DNA of 64,000 bases from an uncultured Pelagibacteraceae bacterium (lineage in GTDB: Bacteria; Pseudomonadota; Alphaproteobacteria; Pelagibacterales; Pelagibacteraceae), in the NCBI GenBank assembly GCA_902598425.1, contig CACKBK010000002.1, positions 45,706 through 109,705 of the forward strand, read 5' to 3'. Every line of letters starts with the position of its first letter. The first letter of the stretch is position 1. Position numbers and translations under genes: made by a program. Under the pieces are notes generated by a model. That model was not told the origin of the DNA. It worked only from the letters and a program-made list of their open reading frames with translations, and searched no databases. This document shows positions 1-7,564 of this stretch, in pieces.

Positions 1-385
1 ATGCAACGGTTACATTTCCTATTGAAGCTGCATCTTTAGCCCCTCTACCAGCTATTCCTCTTGAAGCTGTTCCACTTTGTTTAGCACCATAATTACCAAA
101 ACATTTTTCCAAAGTTTCATAATCCATACCTTCTGCTTGATCTTTAACAATTAAGGTTGTTGAATTTCTTTTTCCACCTGGTGAATACTCTAACAAACAT
201 TTCCCATTCCATGTTTTCTCTTTTTTTAAATTTGCTAATCTTTCATAAGAATCATCGACGTTTGTAATAAATTCTACTATTGCTTCCCACAAAGAACCCA
301 TTGATTCATCGCTGAGCTGCTTATAGACGCGAGTTGCTATTTTTAAATCTTTTGATGATATTGGTTTACCTGAATTAATTATCAT
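1..385 (-). CDS. GHKL-type ATPase domain protein, partial (N-terminus only)
   Basis: This gene is not in the ORF track because it runs off the left edge; about 128 N-terminal residues are visible. The reading frame starts ATG at 385 and shows a GHKL (gyrase/HSP90/histidine-kinase/MutL) ATP-binding fold: an N-box-like EAIVEFITNVDDS, a G1-like VKDQAEGMD, and a glycine-rich GIAGRGAKDA like the ATP-lid box. Its ATG overlaps the stop of the upstream 220-aa gene by 4 bp (ATGA), so the two are probably translationally coupled. In this superfamily, ATP binding drives dimer clamp closure. The C-terminal part that would identify the subfamily (MORC-like, HSP90-like, defence ATPase) lies outside the window. 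The fold call is fairly secure; the role is unknown. Confidence 0.75.
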   Translation of the reverse strand, partial: MIINSGKPISSKDLKIATRVYKQLSDESMGSLWEAIVEFITNVDDSYERLANLKKEKTWNGKCLLEYSPGGKRNSTTLIVKDQAEGMDYETLEKCFGNYGAKQSGTASRGIAGRGAKDAASIGNVTVA

Positions 386-1044
386 AACATTTTTTTTAAT
401 TGTTTTTTAGATTTATCTAAAGCAGCCTTCCTTTTCTCTTCATTTAATAAATCTTTATGCTCATTCTCAATAAAATTTAAAAAATCGTAAACTTTTTCAT
501 CAATTTCATATGCTTTATTTTTTGTTTCATAAAATTTTTCAACTAATCTTGGTGTATTGCTAGTTAATACTTTAAGAAAATCTGCCACATCGTAAATAGT
601 TCTATTCTGTAAATTTTTATTACTCTTCCAAGCTTTAAAATATGCTGATCTTTTAATTGAAATTACAAAAGATTTTTCGTGTTGTTGAAAATTACTTTTA
701 TTTTTTTTTATATCAACAAACTCTGCTAGATCTTGATTACAAAACTTTAAACCACTTTCTGTTAAAATCCACCCATCTTTATTTTGATCTTCATGTTTTC
801 CACCGTAAACCTTATTTTCCTCTGCTAAATGTGTTAATGTTTTATAAACTGGTTCTAAATTAGGAAAATTTTTAAATTTTTTTAATTTCCAAGAAAACAT
901 ATCTCTATTTATTTGAAATGCTCTATAACTAATTTCTTCAGTGTGAACTTTTGTTTTATTGCCTCCTCTTTGAAAAAGGCTTATTAATACAATTTCTTTT
1001 TTTGTTAATTTTGTATATTTTTTATCTTTTAAATTCGAAACCAT
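382..1044 (-). CDS. Winged-helix-like protein of a GHKL ATPase operon, function unknown
   Basis: I do not recognise this 220-aa protein as a named family. The first ~110 residues (LTKKEIVLISLF, then HTEEISYRAFQ and GWILTESGLKF) have the pattern of a DNA-binding winged helix with a wing ending in a WxLT-x-x-G turn, a pattern I associate with uncharacterised proteins encoded beside ATPases. The C-terminal ~100 residues are lysine-rich and probably helical. It overlaps the 76-aa gene upstream by 23 bp and the GHKL gene downstream by 4 bp, so the three form one translation unit. A likely job is nucleic-acid recognition or control for the ATPase, but that is inference from context. Confidence 0.65.
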   Translation of the reverse strand: MVSNLKDKKYTKLTKKEIVLISLFQRGGNKTKVHTEEISYRAFQINRDMFSWKLKKFKNFPNLEPVYKTLTHLAEENKVYGGKHEDQNKDGWILTESGLKFCNQDLAEFVDIKKNKSNFQQHEKSFVISIKRSAYFKAWKSNKNLQNRTIYDVADFLKVLTSNTPRLVEKFYETKNKAYEIDEKVYDFLNFIENEHKDLLNEEKRKAALDKSKKQLKKML

Positions 1045-1252
1045 CTTTTTTTGTATTTTTTTTTGAATTTTTAAATTTTTCTTTTACTAATCTAATTTCT
1101 TTATCTAGCGCCGACATCATTTGGCTAACTTCTTCATTGCTGTAAGAATAATGACTTTTATTGGATAAATTTCCTATTAATTGAATTGATTTTATTGTTT
1201 TATTTACTCTTTGCTTAGCTAATTCCAAGAATTTGTTTTTTTTATCTTTCAT
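1022..1252 (-). CDS. Small coiled-coil protein, first gene of the GHKL operon
   Basis: A 76-aa, highly charged protein with heptad-like spacing (KFLELAKQRVNKTIKSIQLIGNL, then MMSALDKEIRLVKEKF), suggesting one or two amphipathic helices that could oligomerise. No signal peptide or membrane segment is seen. It is the first gene after a good sigma70-type promoter and overlaps the following 220-aa gene by 23 bp. Size and position would suit a regulator, antitoxin-like partner or small structural subunit. No family was recognised and the function is unknown. Codon use is as AT-rich as its neighbours. Confidence 0.55.
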   Translation of the reverse strand: MKDKKNKFLELAKQRVNKTIKSIQLIGNLSNKSHYSYSNEEVSQMMSALDKEIRLVKEKFKNSKKNTKKDGFEFKR

Positions 1253-1496
1253 ATTTTAATATAATATATATAATATATTATGCAATATATGTCAATACAA
1301 TATATTTATATATTTTAATCTATATTATAATAAATATTAAACCTGAGATTGTATGATTGAATTTTTAATTGCTGTTGAAGTTTTGGTAATAGTAATTGGG
1401 ATTTACTTAAATCAAAATTGAATTTAATCATTGGATTTTATAGGATACTAGATCGCAGACTATACCAGATTGAGATAAAACAAGGTTTTAAGTAGT
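1253..1496. other. Intergenic region with promoter and possible 22-aa ORF
   Basis: This 244-bp spacer separates the leftward GHKL operon from the rightward 75-aa gene. Besides the promoter at 1267-1295 it contains a plus-strand ATG frame at 1353-1421 coding a hydrophobic 22-residue peptide (MIEFLIAVEVLVIVIGIYLN). There is no clear ribosome binding site, so the peptide is not called as a gene. The stretch at about 1440-1495 is less AT-rich than the rest but matches no tRNA or ncRNA I could fold. Confidence 0.4.
1267..1295 (-). promoter_or_regulatory. Sigma70-type promoter of the GHKL operon
   Basis: On the minus strand a perfect TTGACA (1290-1295) is followed after 17 bp by TATATA (1267-1272), which puts the predicted start near 1260, only about 8 nt before the first ATG at 1252. 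The transcript would be nearly leaderless. AATATATT-like elements recur around the -35 and -10, which could be operators or only AT-rich background. Confidence 0.55.
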
Positions 1497-1724
1497 ATGA
1501 ATAAAGAAAACGCAAGTAAACTCTGGAAAATTATTCAGGAAGCTGGTGATTATCTCAATGGTCAGTTGCCTGACCATCCTAATCATCCCAAAGGTAGAAA
1601 TCCTTATGCTCATGTAGCATTATGTATTAAAAATAAGTTTAGTAATAGTTACAAAGATATAGAAGATGAAAAGTTTGAGGAAGTTGTAAATTTTATTAAT
1701 TTTTTAAAAGAAAATCCAAGTTGA
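1497..1724 (+). CDS. Conserved-looking small hypothetical protein (75 aa)
   Basis: This 75-aa soluble protein starts MNKENASKLWKIIQEAGDYL and carries a histidine/proline motif, DHPNHPKGRNPYAHVA, followed by a charged helix. There is no signal peptide. The His-Pro-His cluster could bind a metal or nucleotide, but I do not recognise the family. Its stop at 1724 directly abuts the stop of the convergent amidinotransferase gene at 1725, with no spacer. Composition looks coding rather than random. Function unknown. Confidence 0.6.
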   Translation: MNKENASKLWKIIQEAGDYLNGQLPDHPNHPKGRNPYAHVALCIKNKFSNSYKDIEDEKFEEVVNFINFLKENPS

Positions 1725-2840
1725 TTATTGTTTAGGAAAGTAATCTTTTAAATCTCCCTCTCTATAAACATCTGCAGTACAGCAATGAAGACCACCACCA
1801 AATGCATAAGCATCACGAAGCTCGACTGGTAAAACTTCCATTCCAAGTTTGTCTAATTGTTCAGCTTGATATACCTCACTTTTCTCAACACAAACTGTTT
1901 TAGGATCCAAAACTAAAACATTCATTGATAACCAAACTGAGGAATAGCATAATGGAGGAGGACTGTTATGTGCAGGTTGCGCAGAGTCAATAATTTTCCA
2001 ACCATTGTCCTCAAATAACTTTCTTTGTTCTTTCGGCAACCTTCTTTGAGGATTATTAATTATTAGACCTTCCTTTATTGGAGTAAACGTTGCATCAATA
2101 TGTATTGGATATGGGTCGCCAGGGAAATTTAAAGCATGTACCCTATGATCTTTGAAATGTCTTCTTAACCAATCTATACCTTTTAAATTTGTTGTAAAAC
2201 CGTGCTGGACTACTAAGTCTTTACCAAATCTTAAAATATCTGCAGCATCAAACAAGGGCTCCTCTTCTGTAGTTACAAAAAACTTATCTTCTGTCCACTT
2301 GAGTCTTTTTTGAACACCAATTTTTTCTGATAAATAATCTTTTCTGTAATCTGCATCTGTTAATCTCGGTTTTGGTGCAATTTCATGTCTCATATTTGGA
2401 TCTTGCTCAAAATAATTTTGCAGAAGTGGTCTATAATTAAGATATTCAAACCACCTACATCTATAACTCATTGTTGCTTCTAACATTTCATTGCCAACTG
2501 TTAAAATTATATCTCTTGCTGGCATACATCCAAACATACTATCAGCTTCCCAATCTGGTGTAGAAATTTTTTGATTATGTTTTATTGGTGTTGGTCTATC
2601 AACTTTGATGCCCCTTTTCTCAAGCAAAGAAACAAAATTATTTAGTAATTCATTTGCCTTATCGATTGTATCTTGTGTTCTTTGTCCATGTTGACCTTTC
2701 ATATCGGAATCCTCTGGCACTTTTGCATCAAGTGCTGGTTCAGGAGCAGGAATACAGCAGCCGTCTGCTCTTCCAACAATAATATGTTTTAATGGGTCCC
2801 ATTCATTCCAACTATTAACGATTGTTTTTGAGGAATTCAT
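1725..2840 (-). CDS. Glycine amidinotransferase (arginine:glycine amidinotransferase family)
   Basis: The family moves the amidino group of arginine to an acceptor amine such as glycine, giving guanidinoacetate and ornithine, through a cysteine intermediate. The 371-aa protein has the expected residues: DAADILRFGKD (Asp of the catalytic triad), PIHIDATF (His), and near the C-terminus GGGLHCCTADV with the nucleophile most likely Cys353, matching the vertebrate AGAT pattern GGGFHCWTCDV. Length is close to the bacterial family norm. It follows a DMT transporter gene by 3 bp, so the pair is probably co-transcribed. The true acceptor may differ from glycine (related enzymes use lysine or inosamine), so substrate is less sure than family. 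Confidence 0.85.
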   Translation of the reverse strand: MNSSKTIVNSWNEWDPLKHIIVGRADGCCIPAPEPALDAKVPEDSDMKGQHGQRTQDTIDKANELLNNFVSLLEKRGIKVDRPTPIKHNQKISTPDWEADSMFGCMPARDIILTVGNEMLEATMSYRCRWFEYLNYRPLLQNYFEQDPNMRHEIAPKPRLTDADYRKDYLSEKIGVQKRLKWTEDKFFVTTEEEPLFDAADILRFGKDLVVQHGFTTNLKGIDWLRRHFKDHRVHALNFPGDPYPIHIDATFTPIKEGLIINNPQRRLPKEQRKLFEDNGWKIIDSAQPAHNSPPPLCYSSVWLSMNVLVLDPKTVCVEKSEVYQAEQLDKLGMEVLPVELRDAYAFGGGLHCCTADVYREGDLKDYFPKQ

Positions 2841-2843
2841 AAA

Positions 2844-3749
2844 TCAGTTTAAAGCTATAAATCTTCTGTTATGTTTTATTATCAAGCTATAATAGATGAT
2901 AGCCAAGAATATTAAAAAACCACCAATAACAGTAGTATTTGATGGAACTTCATTAATACCAAGTATAGGTAGCCAAACCCAAAATATACCGCCTATTACC
3001 TCGGTCAAAGACAATAAAGTTAGTTCAGCTGCTGGAATTGCTTTTGATCCTATTGAATATAAAATCAAACCTAAACATACTAATGTACCATGAACTGCAA
3101 ATAGAGATTGATTTCTGCTATTTGAAATTAAAGCACTATCAGTGTTGATCAAAATAAATAATGAAACAATTGCACAAAAAAAGCCTGCAAATGCAACAGT
3201 TGTAAATTTTGGAGTTTCTTTTCTCCATCTTAAAGTGACTGAAAAAATAGAAAAACCTAATGCTGATATAAGACCAAAAGTAAACCCAAATAAAGAACCG
3301 GTCTCAAAATTTCCAAGAGCCATAATGACTATGCCAACCGCTGCAGTAAATATCGCTACCCAAACATTTGTGGATATAGTCTCTTTCAAAAATAAAAAAC
3401 CCAATAATGCTGTCATAAAAGGCATGGCGGCAAGACAAAGTAAAGTAATTGCTGCACTTGTATGAGTAATAGACCATATAAAAGAAATCATAGCTGTGCC
3501 AAGTCCTGCTCCTCCAATTAAACCTGATATACCGATTTTTTTATAATTATTTAAAAAATCAAGTCCTTCTTCAAAAAATAAATAAATATTTAAAAGAATA
3601 AATATAGTTATTCCCCTTGCAAATAAATATTGCCAAGGTACAAGCTCAGGCTGATCCATGTAACGAACAACTAAGGGACCAAAAGACCAAAGTATTCCTG
3701 CAATTAGAACAACTGGAATAGCAACATTTTCATTTTTAAGTTTAAACAT
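2844..3749 (-). CDS. EamA/DMT-family transporter
   Basis: A 301-aa polytopic membrane protein with about ten hydrophobic segments and the two-fold EamA repeat typical of the drug/metabolite transporter superfamily (for example the LFLKETISTNVW loop and the ending TEVIGGIFWVWLPI). It is the first gene of a two-gene leftward unit with the amidinotransferase, 3 bp apart. Context suggests it may export or import a guanidino compound or amino acid related to that enzyme, but DMT substrates cannot be read from sequence. The start MFKLKNENVAIPVVLIAG places a short cytosolic tail before helix 1. Confidence 0.85.
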   Translation of the reverse strand: MFKLKNENVAIPVVLIAGILWSFGPLVVRYMDQPELVPWQYLFARGITIFILLNIYLFFEEGLDFLNNYKKIGISGLIGGAGLGTAMISFIWSITHTSAAITLLCLAAMPFMTALLGFLFLKETISTNVWVAIFTAAVGIVIMALGNFETGSLFGFTFGLISALGFSIFSVTLRWRKETPKFTTVAFAGFFCAIVSLFILINTDSALISNSRNQSLFAVHGTLVCLGLILYSIGSKAIPAAELTLLSLTEVIGGIFWVWLPILGINEVPSNTTVIGGFLIFLAIIYYSLIIKHNRRFIALN

Positions 3750-3860
3750 TGAGTGTTTTTATTAATAAATTTGACTTACTACAATAAAAAATTAAATTGT
3801 TATTGATATTTGAATAAAATTAAATTTTACCTCAACTTAAAGTTGTTAACTACTTAATTA

Positions 3861-4262
3861 ATGGATTTAAAAGTTTTTAAATTAGCAGCAAATACAAAAA
3901 ATCATAAATTATTAAAAGATTATGATTATGTTTTAAGGCAAAAAAATACTTTTTGTGGAGATGAAATTACAATATCAATTAAAGCTAAAAGTAAAAAAGT
4001 TTATAAAATTGGTTATAGCTGTAAATCATGTATTTATACTCAAGCTTCAGCAAGTCTGCTTTCAGAATTTTTTAAAAATAAATCATTTAAGGAAATAGAT
4101 GATATAATTCTAGAACTGAACAAGTTTTGTAAAAAACAAACATCAAAACTCCCAAAAAAACTATCAGTTCTAAATAAGATAATTAATGAAAAAAATCTTG
4201 CCAGAAAAGATTGTTTATTGCTACCATTTATTACTGTCAAAAAAATGATAAAAAATCTATAG
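3861..4262 (+). CDS. SufU/IscU-like iron-sulfur scaffold or sulfur-acceptor protein
   Basis: A 133-aa NifU-N/SufU-type domain. The key residues align with Bacillus SufU: Cys32 and Asp34 (TFCGDEI), Cys57 in SCIYTQASAS (family: GCAISQAS), and Cys118 in KDCLLLPF. There is an extra cysteine at 54. Such proteins accept persulfide sulfur from a cysteine desulfurase or hold a nascent Fe-S cluster. It stands apart from any suf or isc operon in the window and is followed 7 bp later by an HPP membrane protein, so its partner is unclear. Family assignment is good; exact role is inferred. Confidence 0.8.
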   Translation: MDLKVFKLAANTKNHKLLKDYDYVLRQKNTFCGDEITISIKAKSKKVYKIGYSCKSCIYTQASASLLSEFFKNKSFKEIDDIILELNKFCKKQTSKLPKKLSVLNKIINEKNLARKDCLLLPFITVKKMIKNL

Positions 4263-4269
4263 TATTATT

Positions 4270-4734
4270 ATGAATAAAGAAAATACTCTAAAATCCTCTA
4301 TAGCCGCATTGTTCTCTTTTTTAACTATAGGTGCATTAACTTTACTAACTTATAAGACAGAATATGGTATTTTTTTAATTGCATCATTTGGATCTACAAT
4401 GGTATTGCTTTATGGATATCCTGAAAGTCCTTTCGCCCAACCAAAAAATATTTTCTTTGGTCATCTTTTAACAGCTTTGGTTGGAGTGCTTTGTTTATTA
4501 TTTATCCCATTACCAAATTATATTTTAATACCACTGGCAGCTGGTCTTGGGGTTGGGTTAATGATACTTTTTAATGTTACTCACCCACCTGCAGGGGGCA
4601 ATCCAATCATTGTGATTATTGGAGGTGTGTCTTTTGATTATTTATTGAGCCCGATAATAACTGGTTCAATAGTTATTCTAGTTTTTGGTGTAATTTTAAA
4701 TAGATTTATTTTAAAGAAAAATTACCCAAAATAG
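4270..4734 (+). CDS. HPP family membrane protein
   Basis: A 154-aa inner-membrane protein with four to five hydrophobic segments. It contains the family signature NVTHPPAGGNP and the upstream GSTMVLLYGYPESPFAQPKN loop, as in the HPP family (Pfam HPP). Some members have been linked to nitrite transport in chloroplasts and cyanobacteria, but most bacterial copies are uncharacterised. It begins 7 bp after the SufU-like gene and is probably co-transcribed with it. Length is typical for a single-domain member without CBS domains. Confidence 0.85.
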   Translation: MNKENTLKSSIAALFSFLTIGALTLLTYKTEYGIFLIASFGSTMVLLYGYPESPFAQPKNIFFGHLLTALVGVLCLLFIPLPNYILIPLAAGLGVGLMILFNVTHPPAGGNPIIVIIGGVSFDYLLSPIITGSIVILVFGVILNRFILKKNYPK

Positions 4735-4807
4735 CCACTATTTAATTGCTACTAAATGTCAAATTCTATAGATTGTCTGAAAAAAATATCTTTAGTTACA
4801 ATTTAAT

Positions 4808-4812
4808 AGGAG
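4808..4812 (+). promoter_or_regulatory. Shine-Dalgarno of formate dehydrogenase
   Basis: AGGAG lies 5 nt before the ATG at 4818. Clear Shine-Dalgarno sites are rare in this window, so this supports both the chosen start and strong expression. Confidence 0.7.
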
Positions 4813-4817
4813 ATTAA

Positions 4818-6017
4818 ATGAAAATACTATGTGTTCTGTATGATGATCCAAAAAATGGAATGCCTAAAGCATATCCATTATCAGATTTACCAAAATTAGA
4901 AAAATATCCTGATGGGATGACTTTACCAAGTCCAAAAGGAAGAGATTTTACACCAGGTGAACTTCTTGGATGTGTATCAGGAGAATTAGGTTTAAGAAAA
5001 TTTTTAGAAAGTAATGGTCATGAATTTATTGTTACTAACAGCAAAGACGGAGATGGATGTGAAGCCGACAAGCACATCGTAGATGCAGATATAGTTATAT
5101 CTCAACCATTTTTTCCTTATTACCTAACAAAGGAGAGGATTGCAAAAGCCAAAAACTTAAAAATGGCAATAACTGCAGGAATTGGCTCAGATCATGTTGA
5201 TTTACAAGCAGCTATGGATAATAAGATTGATGTTGTTGAAGTAACATTCTGTAATTCAAGATCAGTTGCAGAACATATTGTTATGATGATTGTATCTATG
5301 GTTAGAGATTATCATAATCAACATAGAGTTGTTAACGAAGGTGGATGGAATATCGCTGATGCAGTTCAAAGAAGTTATGATGTTGAAGGAATGCACATTG
5401 GTACAGTTGCAGCTGGAAGAATTGGGCTTGATGCATTAAGAAAAATGAAACCATTTGATGTTCACTTGCATTATTTTGACAGACATAAATTACCAGATAG
5501 TGTTGAAAAAGAATTAAATCTTACTTTTCATGATTCTGTAGAATCTATGGTAAAGGTATGTGATGTTGTCACAATTAATTGTCCTTTGCACCCAGAGACA
5601 GAAAATCTATTTGATAAAAAAATGATAAGTAAAATGAAAAAAGGTGCATACATAGTTAATACTGCTAGAGGAAAAATATGTAACAGAGATGATATAGCAG
5701 AGGCATTAAAATCAGGTCAATTAAGTGGATATGCAGGAGATGTGTGGTTCCCTCAGCCCGCACCAAACGACCATGTGTGGAGAACAATGCCTAATCACGG
5801 TATGACCCCACATACATCTGGCACTTCTTTGTCAGCTCAAGCAAGATATGCAGATGGTGTAAGAGAAATACTTGAATGTTTCTTTGATAAAAAACCTATA
5901 AGAGATCAATATTTAATAGTTAAAGACGGTCAGCTCGCTGGTATGGGTGCTCACTCTTACAGCAAAGGATCTGCAACAAGTGGATCTGAGGAAGCTGCAA
6001 AATATAAAAAAAAATAA
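4818..6017 (+). CDS. fdh: NAD-dependent formate dehydrogenase
   Basis: Oxidises formate to CO2 with NAD+ in the cytosol. The 399-aa length and start MKILCVLYDDP match the metal-free Pseudomonas-type enzyme. Visible are the substrate-side FFPYYLTKERI, VTFCNSRSVAEH, the Rossmann region EGMHIGTVAAGRIGLDAL, NTARGKICNRDDI with the catalytic-pocket arginine, and TPHTSGTSLSAQARYADG with the catalytic histidine. The glycine fingerprint reads VAAGRIG. It has a good ribosome binding site and is followed by a strong hairpin terminator, so it may be a single-gene unit. It suits C1 oxidation for energy, a trait reported for SAR11. Confidence 0.95.
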   Translation: MKILCVLYDDPKNGMPKAYPLSDLPKLEKYPDGMTLPSPKGRDFTPGELLGCVSGELGLRKFLESNGHEFIVTNSKDGDGCEADKHIVDADIVISQPFFPYYLTKERIAKAKNLKMAITAGIGSDHVDLQAAMDNKIDVVEVTFCNSRSVAEHIVMMIVSMVRDYHNQHRVVNEGGWNIADAVQRSYDVEGMHIGTVAAGRIGLDALRKMKPFDVHLHYFDRHKLPDSVEKELNLTFHDSVESMVKVCDVVTINCPLHPETENLFDKKMISKMKKGAYIVNTARGKICNRDDIAEALKSGQLSGYAGDVWFPQPAPNDHVWRTMPNHGMTPHTSGTSLSAQARYADGVREILECFFDKKPIRDQYLIVKDGQLAGMGAHSYSKGSATSGSEEAAKYKKK

Positions 6018-6038
6018 ATTCTTAATTTTTAGTAACAA

Positions 6039-6073
6039 ACTCAAGTTTATATCACCTTGATATAAACTTGAGT
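6039..6073 (+). terminator. Perfect 15-bp inverted repeat after formate dehydrogenase
   Basis: ACTCAAGTTTATATC and its exact reverse complement flank a 5-nt ACCTT loop, 22 nt after the fdh stop. It would form a 15-bp perfect stem in RNA. No long U-tract follows, so it may act as a weak terminator, an mRNA 3-prime stabiliser or a protein site. It lies just before the SelO start and covers the track's upstream TTG start of that ORF. Confidence 0.65.
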
Positions 6074-6091
6074 ATTAACTATATCTATTTA

Positions 6092-7552
6092 ATGGCAGTT
6101 GATAATAAAATTCAATGGAATTTCAATAATACATATTTGAGTCTTCCAAAGATAATGTTATCTGAACAAAAACCAGATATTGTTGAGAAACCAGAAGTTG
6201 TTATAATTAATCACGCTTTATCAAAAGAACTTAGTTTAAATTTATTAGATTTAGATGATGAGTATCTAGCTTCAGTTTTCTCTGGAAATTCATTACCTGA
6301 TGGATCTAAGACTATTTCAATGGCATATGCTGGTCATCAATTTGGACATTTTACTATTTTAGGCGATGGTAGAGCAATAACAATCGGTGAACATGTTACT
6401 CAAAATAATCAAGGATTTGAAATTCAATTTAAAGGTTCAGGTAAAACTAAATTTTCTAGAGATGGTGATGGTAAAGCTGCATTAGGTCCTATGTTAAGAG
6501 AGTATATTATTAGTGAGGCAATGCATTATTTGAATATACCTACAACAAGAAGTTTAGCTGTAATTAAAACTGGTGAAAAAGTAATTAGGGAGACAGAATT
6601 AAAAGGAGCAATTCTTACTAGAGTAGCTACTAGTCATCTTCGTGTAGGCACATTTCAATACTTTGCATATAAAAAAGACGATTCAAATTTAAAAACTCTT
6701 ATTAATTTTACAATTAACAAACATTACCCATTATTAAAAAATAAAGAAAATTTATATTTAAATTTGATTGATAAATTGATGGAAAAACAGATTGATTTAA
6801 TTGTGAATTGGATGAGAGTTGGATTTATTCATGGAGTAATGAATACAGATAATATGGCTTTATCAGGTGAAACTATAGATTATGGTCCATGTGCTTTTAT
6901 GGATCAGTATGATCCAAAGAGTGTATTCAGCTCAATAGACCATTTTGGTCGTTATGCATATTACAACCAACCTACAATAGCAAAATGGAACCTTGCGAGA
7001 TTTGCCGAGTGTTTAATTCCTTTGCTTGATTCAAATAAGGATAAAGCAATAAAATTAGCTACAGATAAGATAAATGAATTTGACAGTAAGTACGAAAAAA
7101 AATGGCTTGAAATGATGAGAGACAAACTTGGGATGATAGGCAATCAAAAAGAAGATGAGGTATTAATCTTAGACTTGTTACAATGGATGCATCTAAATAA
7201 AGCTGATTATACTAATACATTTTGTAATTTAACTTATGAAAATATGATTAATGATAAAATATTTCACAAAGATGACTTTTTAAAATGGAAGGAAAGATGG
7301 AAAATTCGTCTATCAGTAAATAATAATGACAAAACTTCAGAAAAGACTATGAAAAAATCAAACCCTGTAGTGATACCGCGAAATCATCTAGTTGAAGATG
7401 CTTTGAAAACTGCAGAGACAGGTGATTTAGAAAAAACAAATAGATTACTGAAAGTCTTAAGTGAACCTTACAAAATACAATCCTCAATTCAGGATTTACA
7501 GACATCTCCTAAACCTAGCAAAATTCCGTATAAAACTTTTTGCGGCACATAA
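6092..7552 (+). CDS. selO: Protein adenylyltransferase SelO (YdiU/UPF0061)
   Basis: SelO is a pseudokinase-fold enzyme that transfers AMP from ATP to Ser/Thr/Tyr of target proteins, linked to redox homeostasis. Signatures: MAYAGHQFGHF, LGDGRAITIGE, FKGSGKTKFSRDGDGKA, SRLxVGTFQYF-like RVGTFQYFA, GFIHGVMNTDNM, DYGPCAFMD and the C-terminal NPVVIPRNHLVE. I moved the start from the track's TTG at 6068 to ATG 6092 (486 aa) because the upstream codons lie in the hairpin and family proteins start near here. The C-terminus is FCGT with an ordinary cysteine, so no selenocysteine. Confidence 0.93.
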   Translation: MAVDNKIQWNFNNTYLSLPKIMLSEQKPDIVEKPEVVIINHALSKELSLNLLDLDDEYLASVFSGNSLPDGSKTISMAYAGHQFGHFTILGDGRAITIGEHVTQNNQGFEIQFKGSGKTKFSRDGDGKAALGPMLREYIISEAMHYLNIPTTRSLAVIKTGEKVIRETELKGAILTRVATSHLRVGTFQYFAYKKDDSNLKTLINFTINKHYPLLKNKENLYLNLIDKLMEKQIDLIVNWMRVGFIHGVMNTDNMALSGETIDYGPCAFMDQYDPKSVFSSIDHFGRYAYYNQPTIAKWNLARFAECLIPLLDSNKDKAIKLATDKINEFDSKYEKKWLEMMRDKLGMIGNQKEDEVLILDLLQWMHLNKADYTNTFCNLTYENMINDKIFHKDDFLKWKERWKIRLSVNNNDKTSEKTMKKSNPVVIPRNHLVEDALKTAETGDLEKTNRLLKVLSEPYKIQSSIQDLQTSPKPSKIPYKTFCGT

Positions 7553-7564
7553 TCTTGAATTTAC

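Noticed and set aside
1353-1421. 22-aa hydrophobic peptide ORF (MIEFLIAVEVLVIVIGIYLN)
   Set aside because: It could be a toxin-like peptide, but there is no ribosome binding site, antisense RNA or known family. Short hydrophobic ORFs arise easily in AT-rich DNA.
1440-1495. Possible tRNA remnant or attachment site beside the GHKL operon
   Set aside because: The sequence is somewhat GC-richer but does not fold as a cloverleaf and lacks a T-loop TTCRA, so no integration site is supported.
4773-4802. TTGTCT-18-TACAAT promoter-like pair before fdh
   Set aside because: Its start point would fall inside the Shine-Dalgarno at 4808-4812, so it is unlikely to drive fdh.
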